Assembly (NCBI RefSeq): GCF_032118995.1
Contig: NC_092651.1
Coordinates: 22,676,349-22,740,348 of the forward strand
Origin: Asterias amurensis
Lineage: Eukaryota > Echinodermata > Asteroidea > Forcipulatida > Asteriidae
Direction: 5' to 3'
Length of the DNA: 64,000 nt
Positions 12,501 through 27,500 of the stretch are shown here, in pieces; position 1 is the stretch's first letter, and each line of letters opens with the position of its first letter. Position numbers and translations under genes: made by a program. The notes below the pieces were generated by a model. It made no database searches and was not told where the DNA came from. It saw only the letters and a list, made by a program, of their open reading frames with translations.

Positions 12501-15500
12501 TGAAAGAGCTTTGCTAATCTAAATTCTCGTGTTTTGATTGGTTGGTTGAAAGCCCAAAGCAGGTGGATTAGTTCTTAATGGCAGCAATCGTTTCCCTTGT
12601 TGAGTTTTGTCAATTCTATTGTTGGGCTTGACTTCTTACAGTGTAGACCTGCTTGCCTGCTGATTCTGTCTCTGTGCTGAAAATAGATGAGTTTTAATTC
12701 TATTGGAGGTTTAATGTCAGGCTGCACTTCTTACAATAAAGAGCTGCCTGCCTGCATGGTTATTCTGTCTTCGTGCTGGCAATGGACGAGTTTTAGAATG
12801 GCTATATAGCAGGGGTCATTCCTCTTGTTGGTTTTTGTCAAGTCTGTTGAAGGGTTATTTTTAGGCTGGACTTCTTACAGGAGAGCACTGATTGCGTGGT
12901 GATGTTGTCTTCGTGTTAGGAGAGGAGGATTTTTTTAATGGTTTCAAAGGAGTCGTTCCTCATTATACATTTTTTTTTTTCAATTTTTTTGAACTTATTT
13001 TTACGCTGGACTTCTTACACCGGAGAACTGCTTGCATGGTGATTCTTTCTTCACTGGAAATGGATGATTTTTAGTTCATGAATGCAGTATTGAATGAGTT
13101 GGTTTACATTTATAAAATCAAGTTCTTGCATTTGACGAGGACTCCAGCTGAATAAATTCAACATAGAGGGCTAGTGTCTGATCCATGCCGAAATATCAAC
13201 CATGTCTAAAGCATCACCTAAACCAACCCTGCCCAGCATTCTCGGCAACCCTACTGCTAGACGAAAAGTTTCCCGCCGTGCTGCTAGGTTATCCATGCTT
13301 CAGAAGGAATATTTACTCTGGAAGAAGTCATTTCGAATGGAAAAGGTAAAAGTGTGGAAGAGAGATGGATATCAATTCTCTGAGAATTTCTAGACTTGAT
13401 TTATTTAATTGTCAATGGTTAATTGTAATTCTTAATGTTTTTTTGTAATTTTTAAACATTTCGATTTTTTATGAGTCTCTGTATTTTAAACTCAATTTAG
13501 CTTGTAGCTGCGATGTTTGAATGTGTTTTAATAGACCAATAATAATAAAATGGTGTGGTTGAGCTCTTTAAGGGCACTGGACACTATTGGTAATTACTCA
13601 ACATAATTGTTAGCAAATAAACATTACTTGGTAACAAGCAATGGGGAGCTGTTGATAGTATAACACATTGTGAGGAACGGCTTCCTCTGAAGTAACGTAG
13701 ATTTCGAGAAAGAAGTAGTTTTCCACTAAAATGTTTAAATATGATTTCGAGACCATTTTGATTTTGAGGTTCCGAATTCAAACATCTCAAAGCACACAAC
13801 TTCGTGTGACATGGGTGTTTTTTCTTTCATTATTATCTCACAACTTCGACGACCAATTGAGTTCAAATTTTCACAGGTTTGTTATTTTGTGCATATGAGG
13901 AGATGCACCAAGTGAGAAGACTTGTCTTCGACAGTTACCAATTATGTTCCAGTGTCTATAAAGAGAATGTCGAGAGCGATCTTATAAACTGCACCTTTAC
14001 TCTCACTTTTACAGAATACTATTTTATTTCAAAACGAATGAACTTTTCCCTTGGATTAATTCTCAAGATTCAAGTAAGTTGTCTAAAAATTATGTTCATA
14101 TTTACCAATAGCAATATTGGCCAAACACTGTATGTTTTAATGAAATGTTAACGATAGGTTCCGGTTTTCGACCGGAATTCTTGACCGGAGTTCCTGACCA
14201 GAGTTCTTGTCTGGACACTTTACTAATGTTGGACTGATTATCAAGATTCACTCAATTGTTCTGAAATATATATTCATGTTTGTCACCCACTGTATTGATT
14301 TAATTTAATGTTAACAATAGAGTTAGGTTCAAGTTCTTAACTGGACACTTTACTTATCTTGGACTAATTCTTGAGATTTACCCATGCAATGCAATTCTGA
14401 AAGCTATTTCTGTTAAGATATTTCTTCATATGAATAACGATGTTGGCAACAGACAGCATTGACTTAATGAAATGTTAACTAAAGAGTATAAGGGTCAGTT
14501 TCCTGACAGGACTTTTCACAAGAAGTTGTGACTAGTTCTCAAGATTGATCAATGCAATGCAAATCAGAAAGTCGTTGTATTGGTGTCAAGTATAATTTCC
14601 AGTGTGGGTAACAATACTGGTCAAAATCTGTAAATGAAATGTTTTAAGTAGAGTAAGGTTTCCGCTCTTGACTGGACACTTTACCTATTTTGGACTAATT
14701 CTCAAGTTTTACCCTTACAAATGCCAAATGTCAAGTATAATGTTAGGTGTGGATGGCATTATAACACATTGCATTGGTTTAAAGACACTGGACACTATTT
14801 GTAATTCTCACTTGGTGTATCTCAACATATGCATAACATAACAAACCTGTGAATTTCTTTTAGCTCAATTGGTCGTCGCAGTTGCGAGATAATAATGAAA
14901 GAAAAAAGATCCTTGTCACACGAAGTTGTGTGCTTTCATCAGATGCTTGATTTCGAGACCTCAAAATCTAATTTTCTTTCTCGAAAACTACATCACTTCA
15001 GAGGGAGCCTTTTCTCACAATGTGTTATACTATCAACCTCTCCCCATTACTCGTTACCATGTAAGGTTCTATGCTAATAATTATTTTGAGTGATTACCAA
15101 TAGTGCCCACTGCCTTTAATGAAATCAAATGTAACTAAAGACCAAGGTTTTGGTTCTTGACCTGACCAACTCCGTCTTGAACTGATTCTCAAGTGCCTTG
15201 AAGTGTTACCCGGAATTACCACCCGATCATAACATAGAGACGTGAAGAGGTTGATAATGGCTTCTTGTTGACTCCTCCTTGATGTCTGTTTGCTGCTAAG
15301 ACTTTCTCCTCATCCAATCCTTATTGACTTTTCGTCTTGTCGAAGGGATCACATCGCCTGCAGCGTCTTAGGAAGCGTCTTACTTCTAGCCTAAGATGTA
15401 TTTGTTTAAACGGACCCACAGAATGAAAATACTTCCTACTCAAATATTACTTATTTATTCTAGCTAAAGTCTCTCATTAGATACAATAAATTTGCACTTA

Positions 15501-18500
15501 GTCAGCACAAAAAAATCCCCCTTTGTTTGAGGTATTCAGATATATGGCGCCGCTTAATGATTTGATACGTTAGGATACTCTTTACATCTAAGGGTTTTTT
15601 TGTACTGGAAGATGTCTATACTTTTCGTCGTATAAGAGATATTTTAGGGTGAAATTCTGTTATCTTCAAGGAAAACTGTTTTAATTTTTATACAGTTTGT
15701 TGTTGAATAAAGTGGCATCCATCTTTTCATATTTATACTAATTGTTATTTGTTTTCAACTGTATGTTTCATTGTCATTGTCAACATGAACAGTAAACTAA
15801 TATGCACTGAATTGAATTAAATTGTTCATAAACTTGAGGAGATTAAACCAATCTTCATTTTCATGTCTGATGATCATAGTTCTAAACATCGGACCTTTTT
15901 TATTTGTCTTTCTCCCTCAGGCGATTGAGCGACTAAAGAGGATTTCTAAAACGGTGAAGATTATTGCTGGAATATGTCTTAATCTCAAAAGGTGACAGAC
16001 AACTTGATTTCAAAAATGTACGCATATCTTAGGCCTTTTTAATTCTACCAAAAAGCCTCAAATTTGTCTATCTCATATGTGTTTTTAAGTGAAGGCTAAC
16101 AGAAAATCGTTTTGGTGGCTTTTAAAATGTCAGTCTTCCTAGATGAAACTTTAGAACTGATCAAAGTTTAAACCCAAGTTGACGGTTCACCTTTTCTCTG
16201 AGTAATCACTTTCAGTTACTGTAACTCACACGTGTACTTGTTCACATAATGCATGGTCTCACAATTTAAAAGTGTTTTATTTTACACGCACAACTCTTAA
16301 AGGAACACGTTGCCTTGGATCGGTCGAGTTGGTCTTTGAAAAGCGTTCTGTAACCGTTTGTTGTAAAATGTATATGGTTAGAAAGATATTGTAAAAGTAG
16401 AATACAATGATCTACACAAATATGCCTCGAAGTTGCGTGTTTTTCTTTTTACCCTGTCGACTAACACGGTCGGCCATTTATGGGAGTCAAAATTTTGACT
16501 CCCATAAATGGCCGACCGTGATAGTTCGCGACGTAAAAGGAAAACCGTGCAATTTCGAGTGATACTTGTGTGGATCATTATATTCTACTTTTACAACATC
16601 TTTCTAACATTATGCATTTCATAACAAACGGTTTCAAACGCTTTTAATAGACCAACTCATCCGATCCAAGGCAACGTGTTCCTTTAACTCATAATGCTTG
16701 TTTCCTTGGTTGCTTGTTTTCATAACCCAGTCCGTGTTCTAAAAAAAAAAATCCCTTCGTACTCGACACATTGATTAATTTTTGACTTTATTTCCAGGTA
16801 TGTGAAGAAGGGTGAAACCCAGCAGTGGTCCCTGATTGAGATGCATCTCAATCTCAAAGCAGAAATGGAGAAAAATGTAGCATTTGATCCCGTCATGTTC
16901 TCCAAACTACGAGTAGTAAGTACACTCGTGTATTCTTTATAAGTTTTGTTTTTTTCCTTTACACCGATGTGTGTTAGCGCTGTATATCACGGGCATATTA
17001 CTCGGGTGGGATACGAACCCACGACCTTTGACTTTCCATAGCAGTGTTTTACCAACTTGTGTCTTTGTTGTAGATGTCTCGTGCTTGCTTCGATATGTTC
17101 TTCAATATTAGAGATTTCTGCACTGCTCTGCACGTGTCTTTATTGTGTTTTTCGATTTAGTGCCCACGGCCCCATATTTCATCTTTTCTCTTTGCCACTG
17201 TACTCTTAATTTATTCATGAGGGTCAATTGTTTCGTATAGGGCATTCTCATAATGCCATGTTGATGTAAGGTTGTTCATGCTCATCCTATAATTGTTTTG
17301 ATTGTACCTGCTCCAAGTACGTGATTTGAAATACTTGGTTCAAATGAATGAAATGTGCTATGTGTTTGCTGCATGCAGCATTGCTATATGTGGTGTTTTT
17401 GCAGATGTGGTCAGAAAATGTTCTACCCTTCACATTTCGATCTATATTTAGTGTTATTTATGTTGTGCAACCAAATCAGTGTAGGCCTACTGTGACTTTG
17501 AGTCATTAACTGTTTTTGTTTCGTTGATTATTGTTTTATAATTTGCATATTAAGTTATTAAGTTAGTTACATTTTTTTGCAATTTGGGAAATGAGTGTCA
17601 TAACCAGTCACTTGAAACACAATCATTGTCGCATTGTGTGTTTTTCACTCTGACTAATTCCTATTAAAGCAATATTTCCAAAATATAGCTCCATATATAC
17701 TTGCATTTTGTTCCATTGATCATAATTGTATTTATCAAACACAGACACGTGGTTCAGAGAAGCTACGAAGCATTCTGTCTGAGAAGGCAACCGAAAGAAC
17801 CAGCGGAGATGTTGATGTGGTAAGCATGTAAAGAGTTACCCTTAAAGGCAGTGGAAACTATTGGTAATTGTGAGAAACGCTCCCTCTGAAGTGATGTAGT
17901 TTTCGAGAAAGAAGTAATTTTTCACGAATTTGATTTCGAGACATCAGAACTAGATTTTGAGGTCTCGAAATCAAGCATCTGAAAGCACTCAACTTCGAAT
18001 GACAAGGGTGTTTTTGTTTCATTATTATCTCGCAACTCCGACGACCAATTGAGCTCAAATTTTCACATGTTTGTTATTTTATGCATGTGTTGAGATGCAC
18101 CAAGTGAGAAGACTGGTGTTTGACAATTACTCTTAGTGTCCAGTGTCTTTAAAGGCAGTGAATACTTCTTGTAATTGTCAAAGACCATTGGTGTATCCCA
18201 ACATATGCATAAAGTAACAAACCTGTAAAAATTTGGGCTTAATTAGTCATAAAAGGTGCACAAAAATAATGAAAGAAGTTCACCCTTGTTGTATGACATT
18301 GTGTGTTTTCAGATGCCTGAGAAAGGCGTGGTCAATGCATAAAGCCTTACTCAAATTGAAACTTCGGGGTGAAACATTACCTCTTCCTGTAAAACTGCAT
18401 ACTTCAAAGGGTTCGTTTCTAACAATGTTTTATAATAACGACAGCTCTCCAGCGCTCTTTACCAAGTAAGATTTTATTTGGAGTAATTACCAAAGGAATA

Positions 18501-21500
18501 CCCTCACTGTAAAACGTATTTGTTAGCTACCATGAACATACTTGAAATTACTTTTCGTTTGTTTCTCGATAGATGGAAGATTTTTAAAACCAACTCTCGT
18601 TTTCTGAGCTTGCAGGTTGAAATTCTATTCAGATAATGGAACAGTGTCGCTAGAAGAAAACAAATCCATCAATCTTTGTTGTATACTCCAAACCTGCTGT
18701 ACCTTCCACTTATTCATGATAAGCTCGATGTTGTTTTCTAAGTTTCCTCGTTTATGAGACTGATGTATATCGATGGTATCGACAATCCAATCAATCAATT
18801 AATACTCTGATCCATCAATTAATACTTAACAGGTGTTAGCTTTGCTCCGCAAGAACAAGACATTTACCGATTACAACAGAGAGACTCAGAAAGCACTCGC
18901 GAAGGTGATGGAATATCTCAGGTGAGTTTATAGCCAATCTCTCAAATAAAGCCAATAGGAAATAAAGTACTGTTCCATTATTTACCATACCTTTGGTGTA
19001 ATATTTGGATTAGGATTGGATTCTGCACCTGGAATTGTTTAGTTATAGGGAAAATGGAAGAAATTTTGAAAATAGAACCAAAGAAAGAGAGGCTCATTTC
19101 TCATTGCATTTCTTCCGTTGACAATCCCGCCCAACCCGTTGACCAACCTTGGCTGAGCCCCTTTAATGGGGTTATCTCAACATTATCTACTCAAGGTATT
19201 AGGTCATTTCGACATTTTGATATTGGGGTCATCTCGACATTGTCCAATCAAGGTATTGGGGTCATCTCGACACCCACTCAAGGTATAGGGTCATATATTG
19301 GGGTCATCTCGACATTGTCCACTCAAGGTATTGGTTCGTCTCGACTCAAGGTATTGGGTCATCTCGACATCCACTCAATCAGGGAAATAGGTCATCTCGA
19401 CATTTTCCATTCAATGTGTTGGGTCATCTCGACATGTTGATATTGGGGTCATCTCGACATTGTCCACTCAAGGTATTGGGTCATCTCGACATCCACTCAA
19501 TCACTGCATTGGGTCATCTCGACATTATCCACTCAATGTATTGGGACATCTCGACATTATCCACTCATGGTCTTTGGTACTTTAGCTTGTGGCATAACCG
19601 GGGACAGGGGAGCCCCTCCCGATCAGAACCCAGCTCCCCACTCACCCCCCTCCCCCCCCACGGGATCAAACAAATAAAATCAACAGCATATAGTCCAAAA
19701 CTATGAATTTGTATGCCATTGACTATACATTCTAGTCTGAGTAGGGGAGGGGTTTGAAAAAGGAGGGAGTAGGTAGAGATGTGCTGTCAGACTAACTTTT
19801 CATGATCTTGACAGGTACGAACCTCGTCGCATCATCTTGAAGGAAGGTCATCTTGCTTCAGGATTCTACATCATCCTCTCAGGGACGTGTCTTATTAATC
19901 AGAAGGAGATTGATCCAAGAAACAATGAGACATTCGTCAGAACTATTGATGAGATTCACAGTGGAGATTCATTCGGGGTAAGTACAAAGATGGAACTAAA
20001 CCTTTATCATTAGAACATTTTAAATGAGCGTTTCAGAATTGGTGAGAAAAAGAATCGTCTAAGATCACAGATTTACACGGTCTAATGATGATAATATAAA
20101 GTATACGGAAAACATCCTTGAAATATTTCTGTCTGAAATGTAATAATTCCTTTTTGGAGTTTATTACCTTTAGAGCGTTTTATTTATTAATGTTGTATTC
20201 GATTCATGCAAAATTAATGTGTAATCGGTTTTCACTATTTTCTCGTGACCCAGATGGCCGATCGATCCCACACTTCTACAGGTTTGTCAGTTTATGTAAA
20301 TGGTGGATTATATAAAGTGCTTACACTGCCAGCAACTGTTTTGTTAGCAAAAACCAACTCTTTGATGTTTCTTTAATGTAATTTTTTTTATTTTAAATCC
20401 TTCTCGTTGTTGGATAATTTTAAAATTCAAGCTCTAATGTTTCTGATCAGCAGAGTGTGGGTTCGATTCCCAGTCGTGCCACTGGTGTCCTTATAAGCAC
20501 TGATACAGGATATAACAAAAATAAAGCTATTGACCGGGTGATATTTTAGTTTGCACATTAAATTGGCCGCTTATCTATACCGAAAATCTGGGGAAAGGAG
20601 CAATAACATCTTTTTACCATTGTATTTTTGTTTTTATTTAGAGCATTGAGCTGCTAAACAACTGCATGAGAACAGTAAGCGTGGTTTGTAAAGACGAGTG
20701 CGAAGTTCTACTTGTTAACAAGGAGGTAGGTTGGAAATTCAAGACTTCTTCAAAGTTTGTTCCTCTTACAACAGGGCCCATTTTAATTTGTTGATATTTG
20801 TTTGCTTGTTGCTTTGTTTTTTTCTGTGAATTGTGTGTGTATTTTTCAGTATAGGCATTTCTACGAAAGCCTAATTTTTCTGAAAACGCCCCAATCTTGG
20901 TTGCTCCTATTCCATTCCATCGTTAAAAAAATATCAATCAGGTCTCTATTTTATTTATTTCAAAACATTTTTGTTCATTTACTTTTATCTTCACCAAATA
21001 ATTTGGAAATAAATCTGGAATCGAATTGAATCGAATTGAACATTTTATTTGTAGTAAGTCACCACGATTTTTACGTCAGCTGGATCCACTTAGCGTTAAA
21101 GGTGCATCGAAAGATACTTTGAACTAATACCGCGCTCTTCTTTATATATTTTCATTTGTCATAACAAATTCTTGACTATTATATTTAATAAAAAGCAGTT
21201 ATTATAAATAAGGCCCTTTAACCGTTTAGCCACTGGACCGCCCAGCCGCCTATCGATATACTGTATGTGGTAGGAGGAAACCTTGCTAGCTTGTGTTTGT
21301 AGAAAAAAGGGAACATCAAAAGAATCCTCGATAGTCATTATTAAGCTAATGAAGCTAATGATGGTGAAATAATTTAGCTCTTACCCCAACAAGACGCTCA
21401 TTAGTAAACACAAAGGAAACTGTATTTATTCATCATTCATGATAATATCGTTGAACACTCACGCCTTCGCATTTAATCAGTATAATCATTGAGTCAGATA

Positions 21501-24500
21501 AAAGCCTTGAAAAGCTATTGTGTCCATTTTATTCATCATGATAATATCCTAACAAACAAATATTCGCCATAAAAATTACCGTAGCCGTTTAACGAGAGAC
21601 ATTTGTTGTTCTCATGCGAACTTGTACTTTTATACAAATATCAAGGTTCAAATTGTGCATAAAAATTAAGCTGTGGCTATCTTTTAAAATTTGAACTACG
21701 ATTCCAGTAATTAACTGCAATAATCTTGAAGTATTAGATTTCAGCAAACTCGGGCGGTGCAGGGACTAGAGGGTTAAAGACACTGGATACTAATGGTAAC
21801 CAGTCTTCCCACTTGCTGTATCTCAACATGTGCATAAAGTAACAAACCTGTGAACATTTGAGCTCAATCGGTCATCAAAGTTGGGAGACAATAAAGAAAG
21901 AAAAAACACCATTGCCACACGGAGTTATGCGCTTTCAGATGCTTGATTTCGAGACCTCAAATTCTAAAACTGAGGTCTCGAAATCAAAGTCGATGAAAAA
22001 TACTTCTTCCTCGAAAACTACATTACTTCAGATGGAGCCGTTTCTCACAATGTGTTAGACTATCAACAGCTCCCCACTACTCGTTACCAAGTTTATGCTA
22101 ATAATTATTTTTAGTAATTACCAATAGTGTCCACTGCCTTTAATTTGAGTAATAACATTTAACTTTACTAACAGGATTTTGACACGATTATCCGAGAGCC
22201 ACTGGAGATGGAACGGCAGCATCTGATTGAATTTTGTAACAATCAAAACGTCTTTGAGAAACTCCCAACAAACTTCAACTTCGCTGGAAATCATTATGCG
22301 ATCTCAGCAAAGAATTACAAGTAAGTTGTTATTCTACAAGTCATACTTACTTCACTTAATTTTTTAGTCATTGTTGGGGAGTTCACTTTCCCTTTTATAG
22401 AGTCGGGAATTGGCAGACGGGCAGATAGGGACTTGAATAAATATATATAATTATGTGTGTTTATTGCTGACCTAACGGCAACTGTTTTTTAATTGCGATT
22501 CGCAGGTGACTGTATATTATGTTCTTTTGTTTTCCCTTTTAGGCCAGGTGTAGTCATTACGAGAGACATCAACGAAAGTGATTTCATCTACGTAATCAAA
22601 TCAGTAAGTAGGCTGACTTGTACCAAGTCTATTGTTGGTAAGGGTGGGGGGGGGGGAGTCGTGAAGAACCATAACATTCGGATTTTATGGTGCAAACATT
22701 TATTATTTTTTCGCCGATTGGAGTAAGGCTCTTGTTGTACTTTGTTGATTTTAAAGGCTCGCTCTGTAGTCCAAACTTAAAAATGAATTTTACTAGTCAT
22801 CTCTCAAGATTCGAATTAATTTAAATTTTTGATTTTCTCAAAGGGAAAATGTCGAGTGATATCAGAAGTTAAGGAGATCAAAGGAAGGCCAAAGCCAGTA
22901 ACCAAAGCAACGGATAAATCTTTCAACGATGAGGTATGGAAGAAAGATGCTCTTCTCAAACGAAGCGGTAAGTTAATCAAACAATGATTTCTTTCTCTTG
23001 ATTCTCATCTCTCGTTGGGCTTGGAAGGGAAACAATCCTTTTGTGGCGCCATTTGTTTTGACACGATTCATCAAGATTTGTAAGTATTGCGTAAAAGCAT
23101 TTTAATAAGCAAAACACCCAGGATATATCAGTCATATTATGGTTCATGTGACTTTATTCTGGTTATAAATGCAATTTTATTGTGCTAAGTTTTGTGTGTG
23201 TGTTTTTTGTGAGTGTTGAAGCATCTCTATGAAATTGGGCACAGGTGCCATATCCATGGTTTGGGATTACTTGGGGTTTTTTCCAGTGCATTTTCAGATG
23301 AAAGAAAGGCCTTTTCGTCCTTCATTTTCTTTGCACTTACTGTGTTACTGTAATTTGTCATCTGAACAATTATCACCTCTTACATTGTCGCTGGAAAACT
23401 TTAATATGATACTGTAAATCTATTTATTATTGAAAATAAAAACAACCTTAAAAACTGAAACTTCTTTCTGTTTTCTAAACAGTGACTGTAATTGAATCGA
23501 TGGGCAACAAACGGAAGTGGGCTTCTGAACCAAAAAGCAGACTCTTCCAACGAGGACGGCAGAAAACTTTCTTCAATCTGACGGGAATCAAAGTAAGTCA
23601 CTTGGGCTATTCAAAAGCTCTCTGTAGTGGTAGCAATGTATACCGTTTATCATACTTATATTACTTTGATGTGTCTCATCTGCCCCACAATCTTACAAAA
23701 CCATTGGGTGACTTTTAGTGGACCGCTAGTTGGCAGCAGACTTACCCGATAAATCGATTTTCTCGGTAATGTGGGCATGTTCAGAAATCACTGCTTAAAC
23801 AATGTAAATTTACCTGGTAAGTCTGCCACCACCTAACGTTCCAAAGTTTCCGATTGCCATGCCATCAAACCAACTTTGACCAGACTATTTTTGCTTAGTC
23901 TTGGAACTGAAATTCACTCATGTGACTATCGCCTTTTCGAAATCATGGTTTGAACTTGGGCTGTGGCTTAATGTTTGTAAGTACTTAAATATGCACCTTT
24001 AGTACGGGTCTCAAACAGACGCACGGAGTATATAGCCAGTATAACCTGAACCAAACTCCATGATTTCGAAAAGGACCATTGAAGAAAATGTAAATGACTG
24101 ATCATTTTAGAGTCTACTTTATTCAACATTGACAAAGAAACGAAATTAGCATTACAATAGTAAAAATGAGTCAATTTGTTTAATTATTTATATTATTATT
24201 TGATCAGGAAAGTAAAGCAATACACCATCAAGGCCCTCCATATTTTCATCGTGATTCCATCAATCCAGTCATGTTACCTCAACTGAAGGCGGCAGGTCGA
24301 CAGCTTAACATGATCGTATGCTACATTCATTTCATTTCATATCAATCTAATAACAAAACTCTCATTTTCAGCTTTCTATTTTAACATAAAGTCTTGTCTT
24401 AATATTTTGCTATTTTGTTAACAGTTGTTTGTGCATGTATTTCCTTTGGAATTTTTCATTACTAATGATGTGTATACCATGCTTTTAACGTTTGCTGTTT

Positions 24501-27500
24501 ATAAACCCATTAATTTTGCTCTTATAATAACAAGCTTACATGAGATATCTCTTTCATGATAAACTCACCTTTTTAGGAGTGAGACATTACAATGCCTCTC
24601 AGAGTCAACATTGTCAACCTTTTACTTATTTATGAGAATGATTTTCATTATGTCAACTCTTACTAGTCTACTTTATTACTTTCATAATTTATCACTTAAC
24701 AAATGTTAAAATTTTTGTTGGTAAAGTCTCGTGCTGCCTTGATTAAATGTTAAGTTCTAATTATTTATGTGTCTTTGGATTGTTAACCTTGTGTTTGCAG
24801 TGCAGCGTGGTCTCCTCTTTCATTTTTTTTTTCCTTTCACAAACTCATAACATCATTTCCAAATAAAAACAAACAAAAACTGTATGATAACACTTTACTT
24901 CTTTATTTCTTGATTCCAGAAATCTTTAGATTTTAGCGAGGAGGATGAAAAGAAAGATACTTCTCCAGCGATTCCTAAGACATTGTTTGATGAGCAAGAT
25001 ATCCTTCAGACTAGACCACAAACTCAAGGTATTCTGGAGCAATTGTCTTCCGAACTTTCTAATCTTTGAAATAAATGCTTTTGAGGCAACTCTTACAAGT
25101 TAGTGTGTTTTACGTGTTATAGATTTGAACCTACTCCAGTGATTTGTGTAGTATTGAGTATTAAATACACTGGACACCTTAGTTTGATAATTGTCAAATG
25201 TATCCCAACATGCATAACATAACAAACCTTTGAAAATTTAGGCTCAATTAGTCATCGAAGTTCCGAAGTTGAAAGTGGTGTTTCTTTTTTTATGCAGAAC
25301 GGCCTTGGTCAGGAATGTCTACAACATGGCGCCGAATGAGCATGGCGGCAAGTGCTTCCTCTGAAAAAGAGGTAGGTTCGAATCCCCCACCATTTGTTAT
25401 TCGCCTAAAAAGGAAGTTCTAAAAAGACGTTCATCACTGTCTAGCCCAGTCTAACAATTAATAACCAAATGTGAAGATAAGAAGAACTGCTGATGAGTTA
25501 TAAAATAACTGAGCAGCTGGATGGACATGTTTTCATCGATTGTTCACCATTTTTCAGCACTTCAATTGTTTTGGCGGTTCAGACCTTCATACTGATTTCT
25601 GATTGAAAAATGGTTGCTACTTGTAAATAAATGGTACTGTCTTCATTCACAAAGCCCATTATTATGACATTTTGTTATAAAGCATGTTAAGGCTAATTTT
25701 GTTTTAAATAGGATTTGAAACTTTGCATGGTGGAGATAAGATATAGAAGAGTTTGCGGTAACACCATGTAATAATCTCTAAATGAGTTGGGGTGGTTCTG
25801 AAAAGAACCGTTGGTTTAACTCGACGTTTCGATCAGTATGCTCTGATCGTCTTCTGGATTCTTCTAATTTTGTTTTAGATTTTTTTACTTTGTTTGACTT
25901 TTACCTTAATTTGGTTGTAATCATCTTTTTATAGTTTATGTTTATGTACTTGATCTGCTTTTTTCCCCTTTTTGTTTTGTAATGTTTGTTTGTAGCTGCT
26001 GTATATACCTCCGAAAAACTGAATTTGACTGAGAGGTCTCCCAAAGGTTAGAGATAAATGACTTATACTAAAATATATATATGTATTTCTTGTTTAACAG
26101 AGACGACGAAATCCTTTGCTATATCTAAAACCAAGTCGATTAAAGTCTACGTATGCTGAGGTTGCAATTCTCAAGGAAGGAGATGTCTTTGTGAGTATTT
26201 GTTTGAGCTTTTCTTCTTTCTTTGATTTGTTTTCGGTTATTTAAAGGCACTGGACACTTTTTTTTTATTACTCGACACATTTGTTATCGTAACAACTTGA
26301 GCAATGTAGAGCTGTTGGTAGTATAAAACATTGAGAGAAACCGCTCCCTCTGAATCGACGTGGTTTTTGAGAAAGAGGCTTATTTCTCACTCAAATATGA
26401 AAACACTTTTATGAAAAAGCCTTTTTATTATGCATTTGAGTCCGAATCAATAAAACATTTGTTTTTATGCGTGTCTTTGACAACTATTATCAAAGGTGTC
26501 TAGTGCCTTCAGAGCAATTTTCGGGAAGGGTTGGAAGATTTGTGCTTCGACAAAAGTTTAAAGTTTGCACTATTTACTCAGTTTGGACAATATCATGTTT
26601 TATGAAACCTGACAAATGTAATTAAAAACCTTAAAATTATCTTATGTTTCATTTGTTCTTCGCTGCCAGGGTATTGAGACGCTAGTAAAAGTCAACCAAT
26701 CAGAGACTCGCCTAAGTCTGTTGAGTGAGGGCGCAGATTGTATTGTAATATCTAAGAAGTTTTTTGCAACTCAGGCTACAATGAAAACCATTCAGAACTC
26801 AACGAAAAGTGTAAGTTAACACAATTAATAGTCTTAAGATAAGAATTAAATGAATAGTAAACCAGCGGGTACATCCATTTAACAAATCTCTTTTGGGTAA
26901 GAGTTGGCTCTGAAAAGAACCGGTTTAGTCTGGACGTTTCGAACAGTAAAATCTGCTAGTCTTCACGAGAGGGCACACCGGCTCTTTTCAGGGACAACAC
27001 TCCCTAAGAGATACCGTATCATGGTTGTACCTGAAAGTTTACTATTTCTAGTTAATTCTCAGCAAATTTTTCCGCAACATGCAAAGCTTTAAAACACCAC
27101 AAACTTTAGTACACGGCCCATTGTGTTTATATTTATCAAAGATTGTTCATTGATGTTTGAAGCTTCAATTGAAAGATGCAACTTTTTGATTATATTGTTT
27201 GGTTACTTGTTGATTTATTTGCATTGCATTATTGATGTTGTGTTTGTTTTCATATTGTATTTATGTAATGTTTTTTACAGCCTAACACTGGAAGAAAACA
27301 TCACCTGTCCTCTTTCTCATTTCGTTCTGCTGCTAGATTGTTCTTGATATTATTGACATGTGCTTCTTTCATTGATATCGATACTGTTATTGAAAATCAA
27401 CAATGAATTATGATGTGTTATCAATGTATTTCTCTCATGTAATGATCTTTAGTTATCTCATATAATACTTTCGATTGTTTTTAGTGAATGTTTTTAAATG

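Noticed and set aside
19054..19706. Two overlapping ORFs of 128 and 96 codons
   Set aside because: They are read-through of the minisatellite and end in unrelated intron sequence.
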